From: Adineta steineri
Taxonomy: Eukaryota; Rotifera; Eurotatoria; Adinetida; Adinetidae
Direction of reading: 5' to 3'
Assembly (NCBI GenBank): GCA_905250115.1
Contig: CAJNOI010000005.1
Coordinates: 744,001-808,000, forward strand
DNA: 64,000 nucleotides
In this document: positions 38,013 to 53,054 of the stretch, in pieces
How the letters are laid out: each line of letters begins with the position of its first letter
Numbering within the stretch: the first letter of the stretch is position 1
Notes under the pieces: model-generated
The model's input: the letters and a program-made list of their open reading frames with translations, nothing else
Databases searched by the model: none
Told to the model about the DNA's origin: nothing
Program-made: the position numbers and the translations under genes

Positions 38013-41000
38013 TCAAATGATATCTTTGTTATGTGTCATTGAGAATGGACGTTTTCGTAAAGATAATGTTCGTCGTTTCCATATAGGTGATTGACTTTGT
38101 CGATTCGTTCTAGAACGATTTTTTTCTGAATATTCATTTCTCAATGAAGATATTGGTAACAAGTTATGACACGAACGACTTGATAAGATATGTTCTTCAT
38201 CAAAAGATATAGCCAGAGAATCACATATATTCGATATACAAATGTATTCATTATTTTCACATTGAATTTGCGATATACAATTATTGATTGTTTTAACAAA
38301 TATTTCAGCATCTCTAAATATTATTATTATTATGTACTAATAGATTTTAGACAATAAGAAGTTTATCTATTTACCTATTCGCAAAATGAAAATATGTTTG
38401 AAAATGAGTTGTTGGATCTGTTTGAATTAATTGCCATGTATAAGTATGAGATTTATCAGTAAGATGGATTACTTCAACTTGAAGTTGTTCCATTGGTAAA
38501 AATCGAAGAAAACAATCAGATGTATTGTTATTTGATTGAGAATTGAATAATGAACTCTGAAAGAATATAATAATTATATTAAGCAACAATTAAATATTAT
38601 ATCTGAACTATAGAATGAAAGAATAAACATAGATGGATTTGAGTTAGAATAGAATTATGTTTATTTGTTTAAACAAACTTATATGAGTTAATATTGAATA
38701 CTTTCTTTTCAAAATATTGATTATAAATATACATTTCTATAGTAATGATAAGTATCTCTCTCAAGACTAAATTTCTATAAATTTTTCTTAAACAATTACC
38801 TGATTTTTTTTATTTAACTGTTCACGTACTAACAAAAGACAGCCATTTTGAAAAATGAAACAAAATATTTTTAGATTTTGAGAATTTTTTTTTGAAATAA
38901 ATCGATACATATTAATCCATTTAATTTCTCCGTATGCATATAAATCAGATAGATTAAGTTCAAATATCTTAATAAAAACAAAAGTATTAATTTTAATAAT
39001 TAATTAGTAAATTAATCAATTACTTTATTTTGTTTTTCTTGATAATTTTTAACAAAATTTTCGAATGATTGACCAAAATCTTCATAAAGTTGTTGCATAG
39101 AATTAATATATCCATTGATTTTATTCATTATTTTAATTGCTTTTTTTAATTTTGATTTTTCTTTTAATAATATTTGATCATTTTCTTCTGTAGTACAATA
39201 GATAAACATTTGTTGTAAAAATAATGGATATTTAAGTATACGTTGAACAGGTTTTATTAAGTACGATTGAAATGATGATGAATGTTGATGATATGGATTA
39301 CATGCAATTAAAAAATCTTTTAACTGTTCATTATTTTGATAAAGATTTAATAAACGATTTATTTGTAAATGTATTATACAATATGTTGAATAAAGTTTAA
39401 AATCATTCGAAAGTCGAATAAATGTTTCAGCTATTGATATGATAATATTCTATAAAAATAGATAAATTGTAAAATTAAATTTTTGTAAAATCTAATAAAA
39501 TACTTTAGTTAATAAATTTGATTGAAGATAATCGAGAAATCTTGTTTGTAATTGATGAATTATTTTAACACTGTTATAAAGTGATTCAACAGAATCTGAT
39601 GGTAAAATAGTTGAATTACTACGTAAGGGTTCAATATATTGATCTATTAAACATTGAAGATCCTAAAGATAAATATTAAAAATAGTTTAAGATTTAAAAG
39701 TCAAGACATAATTATCTGAAATCTTGATTTTTTAATTAGATAAACTCATATTCTGAAGTCATTACATAAAATCTACTATATGATATCATTGCTTTTATAT
39801 CGAATTCTGCCTAAATAATCTGAGATATGAAGAGAATATTGTGATCAGAAAATAATTAAAATTGATTATAAACTATTCACTTACTTGAACATAAGATGTT
39901 TCCGTTTCAATTAATTCAAAGATAATTTTTTGTATTTGTTGATTATTTGAATGAAATATATTATGAGATTGTTGTTCATTATTTATATTAAATATGTTTG
40001 TTTTCGATTGAGATTCATTGTTTGGTTTTGTAAATACTGATGATAATTGATCAATTTCTTTTGTATATTTAATAGTTGAGGATGTGATTTTTCTTGATTG
40101 AATTGTATGAGAAGTATGAATTATTTCATCTAATCTTAAAATTTTAAGAATAGAATAGAAAATAATTCTTCTTTGTCGTTTTTTTTCAAACATACCTTGA
40201 TGAACGAAAAGTTAATGTAATGGGTATTTGATTTAAATAACGATTAAATGTTGTAGAATCAAGATCTTTTACATTTATATTATTTATCATAATAATTTCA
40301 TCACCTTTCATTATTCCTAAATAGTATAAATTATTAAATAATAGTAATCTAATTAATTCATTTACCAAGTCGTGCGCCTTCACTTCTTTTTCTGACATTT
40401 TTTATAAAAATAGTTAAGGGATATTCTTGGATAATATCAATTCCAGATGCATTAAGTTGATTATTTAATATTATTTGATAGGTAACCTTTTGATGTAATT
40501 CAATGGATGTATACGTCTAAAATAAAAATAAATATATAAGTTTAAAAATATACAGTCTAACATACTAAATTATGAAGTATATCGTGCCCATTTGGTTTGA
40601 ATCCATCATTTGATGTTAAATGACAATAAAGAAAATGGTCATCCATTACTAAATCTAATTTATCAGTAACACGTTTTAATAATTCATTTACAGTTGTCAT
40701 TTTATTGATTGATATAATAATTTTCTATAATACAAATAATAAAATGAGAGGAATAGTCTATCAAGCATATATATATATATATTTAAAAAAAATGGGTTTT
40801 AAATTACATACTGTCCTTTAGAGATTATCCTATGTTACAAAAATATTTTTTATAAAAGAGTTTATTTATTTAACTATGCTGTTTGCTTTTCTACTAGACA
40901 ATATTTTAGGAAGACTACACTAATAAACTTCTAGGACATCTTTTTCACAATTTACTCAAGTTCGTTAAATAAGGACGCATTTTACGATAACCGTTGTAAT

Positions 41001-42865
41001 ATTCATACATATTCAATAATGTTTTTCTCTCAAACTTGTTTAGTTTAATTGAATTTCTTTGTATCTTCCTATATTTTGTCAAACATTCTTTCTGAATAAA
41101 TTTCAAATCGAAAGGATGTAAATTATCTATAATATACAACACTATTTATTTTTATTATTAATACAAAATAAATTCTTGAAAGTCAGTATTCATTTAAAAT
41201 AGTGCTGTTACAAATGCACTCCAAATGGTTTTTTTTACTGATATTATAAGCATGAAACGATTTTTTTCTAACTGATTTATTTCTGTTATCTCATAATACT
41301 AATACTATATTTATTTTCTGATGACCTCGATCTTATCATATTGTAGATGCATGTTATTCATATTCAATCGATTAACTCTTTTTTTCTATTACGATATCAT
41401 TTAATATTGATCTAACAATTTGATATCAGTATTTTTAAGATAATAAATCTTTAATCTTATTGATATCTAAGATTCTAATGTAAGAAATTCAAAATTCATT
41501 TGCACAAACCCTTTGAGGATTTGAATCGAATAAAACCGTTTGTACAATAGATTGATCCACATCTGTCAATGATGAAAATATTATTTTATCATTTGATTTA
41601 GATTTTGAACAATCTAATACTCGTCTTGAAATGATATATGCATAAAAACCACAAGGTGTAAAAGCATTTAAATTATCTAAAATAATTTTTGTTGTTGTTG
41701 AAATTTGTAAAAGTAAATCTGTTGAATTTGGTAAATTTTGATTTTGATTTTGATTTAAGGCACATAAATAACATTTCTTACGAAATAAATCAATATGAAA
41801 TATTTCTAATTTTTTTTCTTTTATTTCAATTTGTTTTAATATAGATAAATATGTTTGCTTATTAATTGATAATTTTAATTTTAATTGAGATAATTTAAGC
41901 ATTCGATTTTCATCAATAATATCATTTTCTAATTGTTTCAAATTTAATTTTAATAAATTTATATTTATTTTTGATAAACCATTTAAATGTATACAATATA
42001 TCCAATGATCTACTTCAGATTGATTTGATGACTAAATAATGAATAAATATAAAAATAAGAAAATTCATTTATTTTTGTAAGAAATTAACCTGAAAATAAT
42101 ACACATCACCAGTATTTGTCGTTAAACTAAATACATTTTGTCGATGTCGATATTCAGGTGATGGATAACAAAGACAATCAATTGTATCTAGAAATAAAAT
42201 TCTAATTTTTAGAATATCTTAGTATTTATCAATTAATTTGCATTATAATTTATTTACTTATCATAAAATTAGGTTTTATATCGGAATAATTTTTATATAA
42301 ATGAATATGTGAATCTTTTAACCAAATCCAAAAACGTTTCCAATGTGGTTTTAATTTTAATTGAATATTTTCATGATTTTGAATAGTTAACCAATGTTTA
42401 ATATTAAGCCATCTAGAAATAAGAAATAAAATATAAAGATAAATATCAATATTTGTTTTACCCTGTTTTTTCTAAGCATAAATCGTCATTCATAGAATCA
42501 GATAAATGAAAATCATTGTGATCATGTGAAGCTAAGCAAAAAAAACAATTCTACCATTTTTAAGAAGTTGATTAAAAGATACCTTTACATTGTTGATCAG
42601 ATTGATCACTATAACTACTTAATCGACGGAATAATTTCGTTTCATGATCAATATGCTCAGATTCATTGAAACTTAATCGACTTATATTATTAACTGTTTT
42701 ATTACGTTTAATAACATTTGGTTCATTAATTATTGAATTTTGAACAGTTGATTTGTTTCTTGTTTGTCGTTCTTCTTCGTTATTAGAAAATATTGAATCA
42801 ACTATAGGTGATTGATTTGTATCAACATCGGAATTACTATTATTATCAAATATAGTATCAGTCAT
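38013..42865 (-). CDS. TIAM: Tiam/Still-life type Rac guanine-nucleotide exchange factor
   Basis: Fourteen exons in gene order: 42583-42865, 42462-42531, 42258-42412, 42090-42187, 41510-42031, 40566-40724, 40366-40516, 40196-40316, 39885-40134, 39504-39662, 39024-39449, 38800-38967, 38375-38556, 38013-38313. They sum to 3045 bases, 1014 residues, in phase. The order is that of Tiam: N-terminal PH (GWLNIKHWLTIQN to SEVDHWIYCIH), coiled coil plus Ex region (QIEIKEKKLEIFHIDLFRKK), Ras-binding-like domain (TTVNELLKRVTDKLDLVMDD), PDZ (IMKGDEIIMINNINVKDLDS), DH domain (IETETSYVQDLQCLIDQYIE, YLIKPVQRILKYPLFLQQM) and C-terminal PH. Tiam proteins activate Rac for actin, adhesion and synapse control. 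The weakest join is exon 5 to 6 (759 bp intron); it is phase-correct but rests on a GTTTGT donor and would omit the Tiam linker. Two separate genes are possible. Confidence 0.88.
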
Positions 42866-44490
42866 TAAAATTTCTTTGATTATGAGTGTCTAATACATCT
42901 ATAATTAACAAAATATATCATATTCAAGGTAATCCTATAGAAATAATCATACATAATAGTTTGTTAGTATTATTATTATCTACTAGTGTTGTCTCGAATA
43001 GTACTTTATGCCTTTACATTATTGTCAAGGATAGCGTTTAGAAATGTGTGTAAGTTTCATTTTCTAATATTATCTTATGCAGTTGCTAATAACAGAATAT
43101 ATTAGACAAATGCTCTTAAATCATCTTTAGTTTTAAATGTCAATAGACTGACACTATTAGCATCATTTATTTCTTTTCAATATTATCAAGTAACTATTAC
43201 TTACTCTTTTTTCTCTTTTATTATATGAAGATATGTAAGATGCAACAAAAAAATCTAAGTTATACTAAAAATGATGATTACCTTTATTTTCTAAATTAGA
43301 ATTGATACTCATGAGTATCATGATGAGAAGAAGAAGAAAAAGAAAAAGAAGAAGATTAGTTCATCGACATAACATGTTTAGAGAATGATAATACTGATAG
43401 CGGTCGATCAGAAGAAAGAAAAGTATGGTAATTGATTCATGTTATACAAACAGACTATATGATCATCTAGATATGCGTTAATCTTTGTCAATGGAAGACT
43501 GGTTGACATCGACGAGACCATATTTGTTATATCAAATTGGATAGAAACGATTGGAAGATAAGAAGAAGAAACAAAAAAGTATTCGAGTAAAATAATTTTC
43601 TTATTAACAATCAATTCATATTGTTTCTATTATTTCTATACAGAAAAAAAACAAAATATCATCAAATTCATAAGTATTTTTGCTTATAATAAGAAAAAAG
43701 AAAGAAATCTTCAAGATAATTAATTGCTTCCGTTCGAAAAGGCAACATTGTAACCAATTTAAACGTTCGTTGGTTGCAATCATAAAACATCAGTATAACG
43801 CGGCAAAGGATGTAATAATGTCGTAAAAAACATCGAGTAAATATATGTTCAGATTAATTTGATCGTTCGATTGATTCAATTATATAGAAAATCTAAATCG
43901 ATCGACTGTTTTGCTAATAAAATATATTAAAAAGATTGTTTTTCTGCGTCAAAAAGTCGACATTTCTCTATTATAAACTAATTTATATTAAAATCAGGTA
44001 TTAGATAATAAAATATCTGTTCGATCGAGCATTGTAGACAGCAACGCCGGGATTAAATCTCATGAGTCATATCTGAAGACTAGGTGATGATTCAGAACGG
44101 TTGTACACTCATACGAACACTTTCACTCTCATTTATTGATACTATGTAGCTTGTTTCATCAGTGCTAACACTATTGTCATGTTTAGTTTGTACGATATTT
44201 TGTAGACCAGTGAATACATCAGAAATAAGAACAATAAATTAACAAAGTATTTTTCTTTTTTATAATATTCTTGATTTTTTTTACTAATATAAAATAAATT
44301 TTAAAAATAAATATAAACAACAGTAGTATATAGAATAAACACTGTTTACGTAATTTAAATCACATACATAGTAGAATGACTATTTAATAATAATAATAAA
44401 AAAAACAACAGTATAATCTTTTTTTTTCGTTTTCGTCTCTAACATATGAATAATTCTACCGATATGTTTCAATTGATAAATAAGAAAAAT
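42866..44490. other. Intergenic, 1.6 kb
   Basis: Lies between the Tiam start and the Spen stop, both minus strand. It contains an AGA/AAG-rich tract at about 43324-43356. No gene recognised. Confidence 0.5.
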
Positions 44491-47400
44491 CTATTGAGCT
44501 GTAGTTGTTATAATGAATACTAAATAAATTTGTTCAATTCTATTTTGAACAACACATCGATAAGCATCAGGTGCACGTTTTTGTAAAATTTCAGATGCAA
44601 ATTGACATGGTGGAAATATATGAACAACATAAACAGGTTGTAATACACCAGGTAATATAATATTAATAATTCCAGCTGCTTGTTTTTCATTTAAATATTG
44701 AATAACACCATTTTTTAAATGATTCTGTTCTAAACGTATTTCTTCTGGTGTTAAACCATTTGGTTCAGCAATTAATATACAATAATCATTATCCATTTGC
44801 ATATGTTTTTGTACACCATCAAGTTGAATTTCTTCTAAACGCATACGTTGTGATATACGTAAATTATGATTTAAATCTGAATTCCAATAATTTATTGAAA
44901 TACGTGCTATTTGAGGATTACCAACTATAAGTTGAGTTTTTATATAAGCTTGATCAGTTTTTAATATGACATATCCTTCCCATTGTATATCATACAGATC
45001 AAAAGATTGAATATCATTGACATGATAGAATGAATTCAACATTTGTTGAGTAGTTCCTGTATAATTATAGAATTCAGATGAGTTTCGATATGAAACAATA
45101 GAATCTAAATATAATTATATAAATTACATATTTTTAAAAGAATAATATATATATACCTGATCCGAGATATTGATGTTGATTAATAATATTATTAAGTGTT
45201 GAATGGTTTGGTGGTAATGGTGAAATAGTTGATAATCTTCTAATAGAATCACTAAAAGGATAAAAAAGTATTTTAATACTGTTGACTGTGATTATCGCTA
45301 CGGATGGAATTATTTTTACCTTTTAAGCTCTTTGTCATAACAATGTTGTTGTTCAGATAGAATTTTATTAAATAAAGGATTTTCGATAACACTATTACAA
45401 CTATTTGATGATAATCTTCTAGTAGATAATAATGGTGAATCTGAAACAAAATCATCTATAAATATGATTTTTTTTCATTAAAGAAAAATTAAATTTACTC
45501 GATAAAGGTGATGGTATAAATAAAGGATATGGAAAATGTTGATGTGAAGAAGTAAATAAATTACTATCTGGTGTAGGCATTTGTGGAAATAGATCGATTG
45601 ATGTTGATGAATGTATAGGATTAGGTAATGAATAAATATCAAATTGACTCAATGTTTCATTTAACGTTGATGATGGTGGTGGCGGTAGTTTTGTATTAGG
45701 AGATAAACTAACTGGTATTGATTGATCTGTAACGATAACTTGATTATTTACATTAGATGATGTTTCGATAGTTTCGTCTAGAAGAAAAGATTCGAAGAAT
45801 GGATTTCGTACATATATCTATAAACATACTCAGAGATGTTGATATCGATGGTTCATTGTACGTAATTGGTTCTTGAGAATCTTTATTTGAAGAAGTACCA
45901 ACAGAATGTGATGTTGATTCATCTGCTGGAATCTGAGATGATGCTACATTTGAAATTTCTTCTTTATTAAAAATATCTTGTGAAATTGTATTCGTAGTAG
46001 ATACTACAATATCACTGATAGGTTCGGCATCTAAAGCTAAGAAAAATCATAAAAAATCTCTATTACAAATAGAAAATTACTTGGTTGTATGATGTCAATA
46101 TTCAATGTTAAATCTTTTGTTAAATCTACTGATTCAGAAGTTGTATTAATTTTATTTGAGATTGTATCGTTTGTTAAATTTTCAGTTTTATTCATTTGTT
46201 CTTCATTAATAGATGAGATAGTTATTGGCTCTAATTTTATTTTCTTCGAAGATTCATTTGATTCATGTGTTAATGAATGTTTCCGAGGATTTGTCGATTT
46301 ATTTATAGACCTTAATTTTTCATTATTAGATTTCGACATTTTTATTGTTTGACGATTAATAATCTTATTTGTCTTCTTGTCTTCATTTTCTTCTGTATCA
46401 AATATATTACTATCAAAAACAATTGTTTGTTTATTTGTCGTTTTCATTAATAAATCTTTTTTAGAATCAGATGAATCAATAATTTTATTCTAAATAAAGA
46501 TAAACAAAAATATATTTCATTAATTACATGTAATTATAATCATACGGTATTTTTTGCTTGAATAATATCATCATTATGTTCGTCAGATGCAGACTTATCT
46601 TTTTTTGGTAGTAAACTATATATAAAAATGTTTAGAATATTTTTTGTAAATATTTCTTTAGATAAAATATACCTATGTTGAATTTGTTCATTTCTTGCTC
46701 GTTTTTTAATTCGATCGTACATACATGTATTTTGTTTTAATTTGAATATTTTATTTCCAGATTTTTTCTTAATTATATTATTATGATTTGATTTTGTTAT
46801 TAATTTTTGATCGATTTTCGTTAATAAAGATTTATTTGTTGAAACTTGTTTTGTTGTGAGTAAAGGTTTCTTTTGTTGTATTGTTAATGATGATCTTTTG
46901 TTGGCTTCAGCAATATTCATTTTTTGAATTTTATTTGAATGATTAATCAATGGTAAAGATGTAGAACGAACATTTTTTATTATTGTTTGAGAATTATCAA
47001 TTGGTAATCTTGGTGTTTCTTTAATTAATTTTGGAGATTGTACAACAGTTTCAATGGATTTTGCATTAGCTTTTTTCGGTATTTTTCCTAAAGATGCTTT
47101 AGTAGTATTATTTAAGCTTATCGATTGATTGAGTGGTTTCTTCTCGTTAGTTTGTTGTTGATTTATTGATTTTTTCTTATCATCTGATGATGTATTTTGT
47201 TTGACTGTTGAATCTAATGATTTCGATGGTTGTTTTAATATTGATTTTAAAGGTGTTGGTGTTGGAGAATGAATCTGATGTCCTACGATACTATTAGGAG
47301 TAGGAAACATAGGTGAATTACTCGTACTTGATGCTACTGGAAAAGTAGTTATAACAGATAATGGTGGTGGAATTGATTTATGTTTAAATTTTGCTAATGG

Positions 47401-50400
47401 ACCAAGTCGTTCGAGAAGTTTTGTTGATGATTTCTCATTTGATAAAGGTGGACTTAATCGATTTGTAGATGATGATAATGGTGGTGAGATTAATGACGAT
47501 GGTATCGATTGTAGTAGTGTAGAAGTCGATGGCCTTCAAAGAGTTTTTAAATTATTATTTATAGAAAAATAAGTCCATAGGATCGTTAGAAAATCTCATT
47601 ACATATCCTTCTCTTATGCAAACTGATACTAAAAAATAATTTTATTAATTCTTTTTAACTCAGAATATAGAACAAATGTTTATGACATATTTTTTTATAC
47701 GCCATTCAAGTTTCTAATTATAGAAAGAAAATAATCATTTGTCAATAAATATGAATTAAAGTTTCAGTTTATATTTGTTCTTCTCAAGGTTTTCATTTAA
47801 TAAAAAATAATGACTGTAGGTGAAATATATGCCAGATGGCCTATATAATGTTCACATCTGGTCGTATTATTTACATACGCAAAGAACTCGTTTAATATCT
47901 GTAACTCCTCAAGATCATTATTTAGTATTGGCAATGATTTTCTTTTTTTTGTATAAATCATTCGATAATTTAATCAAGAAAAATCTTACATTGGATTATA
48001 TTTTTTTGACGATATAATAGTTAAAGATGATTCAGATGAATATGATGGTGAAGTTTGTTGAGTATTTAAAGTTGTATTTGTTATTAATATTTTTCGATTA
48101 TTTTCATATATTTGTTTATCTAATAATTTTAATCTTTCATCAAATTGATTTTGTATTAATAAATCTTCATTAGTTTTATTTATATTTGATAGATGTTTTG
48201 TATGTGCTTTTGGATTAAGAATAATTGGAATATTAGATGATTTCATTAACGCTCTAGCAAATTGTGGAAATGGTAGATATAATGAAGTAATTGATTGATT
48301 AGATAAAGATGTATAAACTTTTAAACGTATATCTAATTGAATAAATAATGGATTTGATTCAAGTGGAATAATTTTTGGTTGAAAATTGTTTTTAGGTAAA
48401 TCGTGAGAATTTATATCATTATTATTATTAAAAATTTCATCTTTTGAATGTATTTCTTTTTTAGTTTCTATTGAACATTTATCAATAGATTTTTCTTGAT
48501 CGTTATCATTTATATTTAAATGTTGATTTTGCATAAGCCAATCAAAAATACGTTCATGATTTGCATCTTTATCAGAATCAGATTTGATTAGTTTCTTCTG
48601 ATTAATTGAATCATGTTCTAATGATGAAGACGAATAATGACGAGATTGATTTACACTAGGTGATATTATATTTGATACTAAACAAAAAACCAAGTCAATT
48701 TAAAAGAGAATATCATATTAAGCTTTATTTCAGTCAGATTATAGATTAGAAAATAATCTCAACAAGACGTGATGTCCATCATTAAGCTAACATGCAAAAA
48801 TTAGTGCTCTACTCTAAATCATATTACTATATCAGATATACATACGATTTAGTGATGATCCAATATCTGATGCTTTCGAATGACGATCAGATTGATGCGA
48901 TCGGCTTGTCCTTCGGTCATTACTATTATTCAAATAATTGCATGAACAATAAATTAATATATATATATATAACATACTTTTTCTTGTTATTTGTTTCTTC
49001 GATAATATCAGAAAATGTTGTGACAAGTATTTTACTTGCAAAATCAACTTGTATACGTTTCGATTGAATTTTTTTTCCACGAATTAAATTAATTGAATTT
49101 TGTGCTGTAATTATATCAATAAAATAAACTAAACATTGAATAATTTGATTTTTCGGACAATTTCGATTATCAATATAAATATCAAGAATTTCATTCGATG
49201 ATAAATTTGTTATACGATTTAAAAATAAACGTAAATCTGATTCAGTTATATTCGAAGGTAAATTACCAAGCCATAAAACATTCGTTGGTTGACTTTTACC
49301 AAAACCTAACTAAAAGTAAAATTTATTTTCAATACTGTAAAGGTTAAGTACTCATATTTAATTTTACAGGTGAGCAATTCAGTTTGTTTCGTGATTAAAT
49401 TTGCTATCATTAATTATTTTCCGCTTTATTATTCCTCAGTAAGTTTATTTCTGATGTAATGTATGACGTGATTCTAACAGCTTATATACAAACACCTGAA
49501 TCTATATATGTCGTACCCTTTTATATAAAGATTATAATTGTTTTTTTCTTTTCTTCTCTAATTATATACGTCTTCTTCTTTTAAAATGAACTATAGTTCT
49601 TTATTATATAACATTTGTTAGTATAAAGATATTAATAACAAATACTAATTGATTGTTTTTGTTAGAGAAAAAGAAACCGACATTATTAATTTTGACCTTC
49701 TTTTTGCATTGAAATTATTAAGGAAGATTTCCGTGTGAAATATAGCTCAGTGAATTCATTAATTAAAATACAACTACTTATTAATAATCTTCATTTATGA
49801 TGCTATATTATATCTAAGATGATGAGATAGTGTAGAATAATTTAAACATGTAGAGATATTATGATATAATTTTTATAATTAAACTCCAGACGGAAATTCC
49901 ATTCCGGCGTTGTTTTTTTCTCAATAGCTTATTTAATTTATCGAATCGGAAGTGGAAATTTAACGCGTATGTCTAAAGAAAAAATATTTCCCTTAAACAG
50001 ATGCTTTCATTTCCTATACAAAATGTATCAACATCAAAATAATTAATTAATCAAATGCTTTAATACCTTAATTGAATGATCACGAATAATCTTTGATTCC
50101 ATTGCTTTAACTACACTTTTGATATCTGTATATTGAATAAAAGCAAAGATTTGTGAATTGGATGATTGTTGTCGTTTTATTTCAATATCCTAACAGAAGG
50201 TAAATGTTTTTTGTTGAAAATATTATTTCTATACTTACAATAATATCTCCATATTCGGAATATAATTCACGTAATTCATTATGAGATATTTCAGATTGAA
50301 GATTTCCTATATATAAAGTTCGTGTGGCTTTTATTGAATATTCATCTATATCTGAATAGATTGAAGGTTTTTTATTAAATTATTTTCTAAATAAAAAAAA

Positions 50401-52016
50401 AAGTTTTACCAGTTATGAAATTATTATATGGTTCAGCTTTTAATCTGACACCATTCATAGATTTTGTTATTATAAATAATAATGCTTTATCAACATCTTC
50501 ATATTTTTGAAATGTTAATAAAGCATAATCATCAATAATTTTTATAGTTAATAAATGTGAAGATTTTTTAAAATCCAAAAATATATTTCGAAGTTTTTCA
50601 CGTAAAATTTGAGCTAAAAAAACGCAAAATTATAAATATTTTATGTTTATATTTCAAATAAAAATATACATGATAATTTGGATGGTAAATGATAAATCTT
50701 TAATATTTTTGTTTTGAATTTTTTTAAATTCGATGTAGGATATTTCGAAGATAAACTAGAAATATAAATTGATCTTAAAAAGAAAATGGTTTTTTTATAA
50801 AAATATATATATACTTATGATGATGAGATCTTTCAGATTCGGATGATGAAGAAGATTTCATTGTTATTGGTCTAAGAAATAAGATTAATTCAATTAAATA
50901 AATAGATTTCTTTATAGTACTTGGAATTATTGTCTAATGATGTTTTTCGTTTACTTTGAGAAAAATCAACATCATCTTTTATAGGTACAACTTGATATCT
51001 AGAAAAGAAAAACACGCAGTAGAATTTATTATTATTTTGATTTTTTCTTTCTTTGTTAGACAGATAAGTAAGTTGATTCATTTATATATGCAAATTTACG
51101 TTTCAAGATTAATATTTGACTTCTACGCACAATAGAATGTCAATAGCAAGTGTGACATATTGGCATATAAATCATGTACTTTACACACGTGTTACTGTTG
51201 TACAGCATAGAAAGAAAAAAAAAGAAACTATTGGACATAGGTCGTATTTCAGAATTACCGAGTTTACTAAAGAAGGATTTTATTTTATAAAGATGACATT
51301 TTAAGCGAATAGACTAACTGTCATATCTGAAGGCCATCATTGGCTTTTAGAAAATTGAAAAATATTCGAAAAGAAGATCTTTTTCTTATCTTATATTTCT
51401 TTAAATCTCTAGTCTGACATATAATATATGGGTTGATTATCTATGACATAGAATTAAATGTACTTAGAAAAAAAAAACAACATGAATATTTTATATTATG
51501 TAAAATTATATGAATGAAAAAAGAAAAGTACTAACCGAGTATTTTCCTCTGGACTACATGTATTATGTAATGTATATTTATCTCGATCATTCTGAATTAT
51601 TGTTTTTGTTATTGTTGTCATATGTGAAGGAGATGATGATTGAATAATTGAAGAAGCTATTGACGATGTTTGTAGAAGTATTTTAGGCACTGAATTCGAA
51701 CCATCATGAAAAGCTGTTCTTAATTGTTGTCTATCAAGAATATTATCTGAATTATGCGCTTTTAATGCTGCATGTCGATCAAAAAATCTAATAAAAGCAA
51801 AACGTTGATCATCAATTCTAATTGATTGTACTCGGCCATATCTAAATAATGAAATTTAAAATAAAAGCTATTTCGATAAAATTTAATAAACCGTTGAAAA
51901 TATTTTCTGATTGTTTCTTCAGTTGCTGTACGAGGTAAATTTGATATAACCAACCATTTTGAATCAATTGTTTTCGATGTTAATAATATTTTATTAGTAG
52001 AAATTTCACTCGACAT
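44491..52016 (-). CDS. SPEN: Spen (split ends/SHARP) transcriptional repressor: four RRMs and a SPOC domain
   Basis: The start is at 52014-52016 and the stop at 44491-44493. RRM1 lies in exons 51892-52016 and 51536-51841 (KWLVISNLPRTATEETIRKY, then QRFAFIRF), RRM2 in exons within about 50408-50760 (LLTIKIIDDYALLTFQKYED), RRM3 within about 50065-50353 (TRTLYIGNLQSEISHNELRE, IFAFIQY) and RRM4 in 48978-49309 (LGFGKSQPTNVLWLGNLPSN). RRM-exon joins are phase-consistent. A Ser/Asn/Lys-rich disordered middle follows (about 45105-48700; joins checked only at 47990 to 47533). The SPOC domain is in the last exon, 44491-45104 (RISQRMRLEEIQLDGVQKHM, EKQAAGIINIILPGVLQP, VVHIFPPCQFASEIL). Spen proteins bind RNA and recruit corepressors through SPOC, for example in Notch signalling and X inactivation. 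At under 2000 residues this is much shorter than fly or human Spen. Confidence 0.92.
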
Positions 52017-53054
52017 ACTGAGATTTCATTTGATATGTATTTATTAAAATAGAAATAATAGAAGAAAAAAATCTTTTTTCTTTATGTTAGAATATTAGTT
52101 CTATTTCTTCTTGTTAAAAGAAGAAGAAGAAGAAGATGATGATGATGATGATGCTGATGAACATTGTTGCTATTGTCAGCATCTATATTATAAAGAAGAA
52201 CAAACGGACGAGCGAAAGAAAATGAAGAAGGAAGGAACCGAACCACCTTACATTACATTTTTTTTCTTTCTTTTTTTCTCGGTTCTTTTTCGGTTCTTCT
52301 TCTTCTATTTTTCCATAGGTTTTGCATGATAGAGAATGCGTAGTACGCTTCGGACTATCGTTGTCGACGGTTGTATGGTTCGAGACGACGATTTATTGTA
52401 TAGTATCGTAGAACAATCATGACAGAGTAGTAGTTTTGGAAAAGAATATATGCGCATAGCTTTATATATATATATATAACTAAATGTACAATGATACTTT
52501 AGATTTTACTAATAGTAATCGATATTTTTATCAAAAGATTTATTTTATTTTCTAGTTATTATTCTTCAACATACAGAATTTTTGTCATTGATATTTTTGT
52601 TGAAGTTTATCAATGAATTTATGATAACAAGTAAAATATTTTTCAAAAATAAATGTGTTTTAACTTAATTACGATCTTTTATCGATATAAAACAAATGTG
52701 AGAAATATAAAATATCACCCCTGTGGTATATTATATATACATTAACCTATATTTATGTATATATAAGTAAAAATTCATTTGCCATTTTTGTTCTTCATAT
52801 TTATAGAAAGAGGAAAAAAAAATAACTAAGTTTGCCTAAAAGCAATTATAAGCATTGATGAAAGAATCTCCTTTTTTTTTTGTTTCCTCATAATAACAAT
52901 GACAAAAATAACAACAGACAAAAAAAGAAAAACGAGTGAATCGACAATTAATTGTAAAGACTAATAAAAAAACATGCGTCGTTTTTATATTACTTTTTTT
53001 TTTGTTTTATTTTTAATAATAATTATATCACATATAAATAAAAAGAAATATAAA
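52017..53054. other. Intergenic, 1 kb, upstream of Spen
   Basis: Contains AAG and ATG trinucleotide runs (52120-52160) that create an acidic open frame at 52111-52329, judged non-coding. Probably the Spen promoter and the GCC2 3' UTR. Confidence 0.5.

Noticed and set aside
40945..41142. Open stretch on the minus strand (DNLHPFDLKFIQKECLTKYR and onward)
   Set aside because: Not annotated as a gene: no known domain and it ends in a stop within the putative Tiam intron. Kept only as a possible alternative exon.
52111..52329. 72-codon acidic frame, plus strand
   Set aside because: Begins in AAG/ATG trinucleotide runs and ends in Phe-rich noise; microsatellite artefact.
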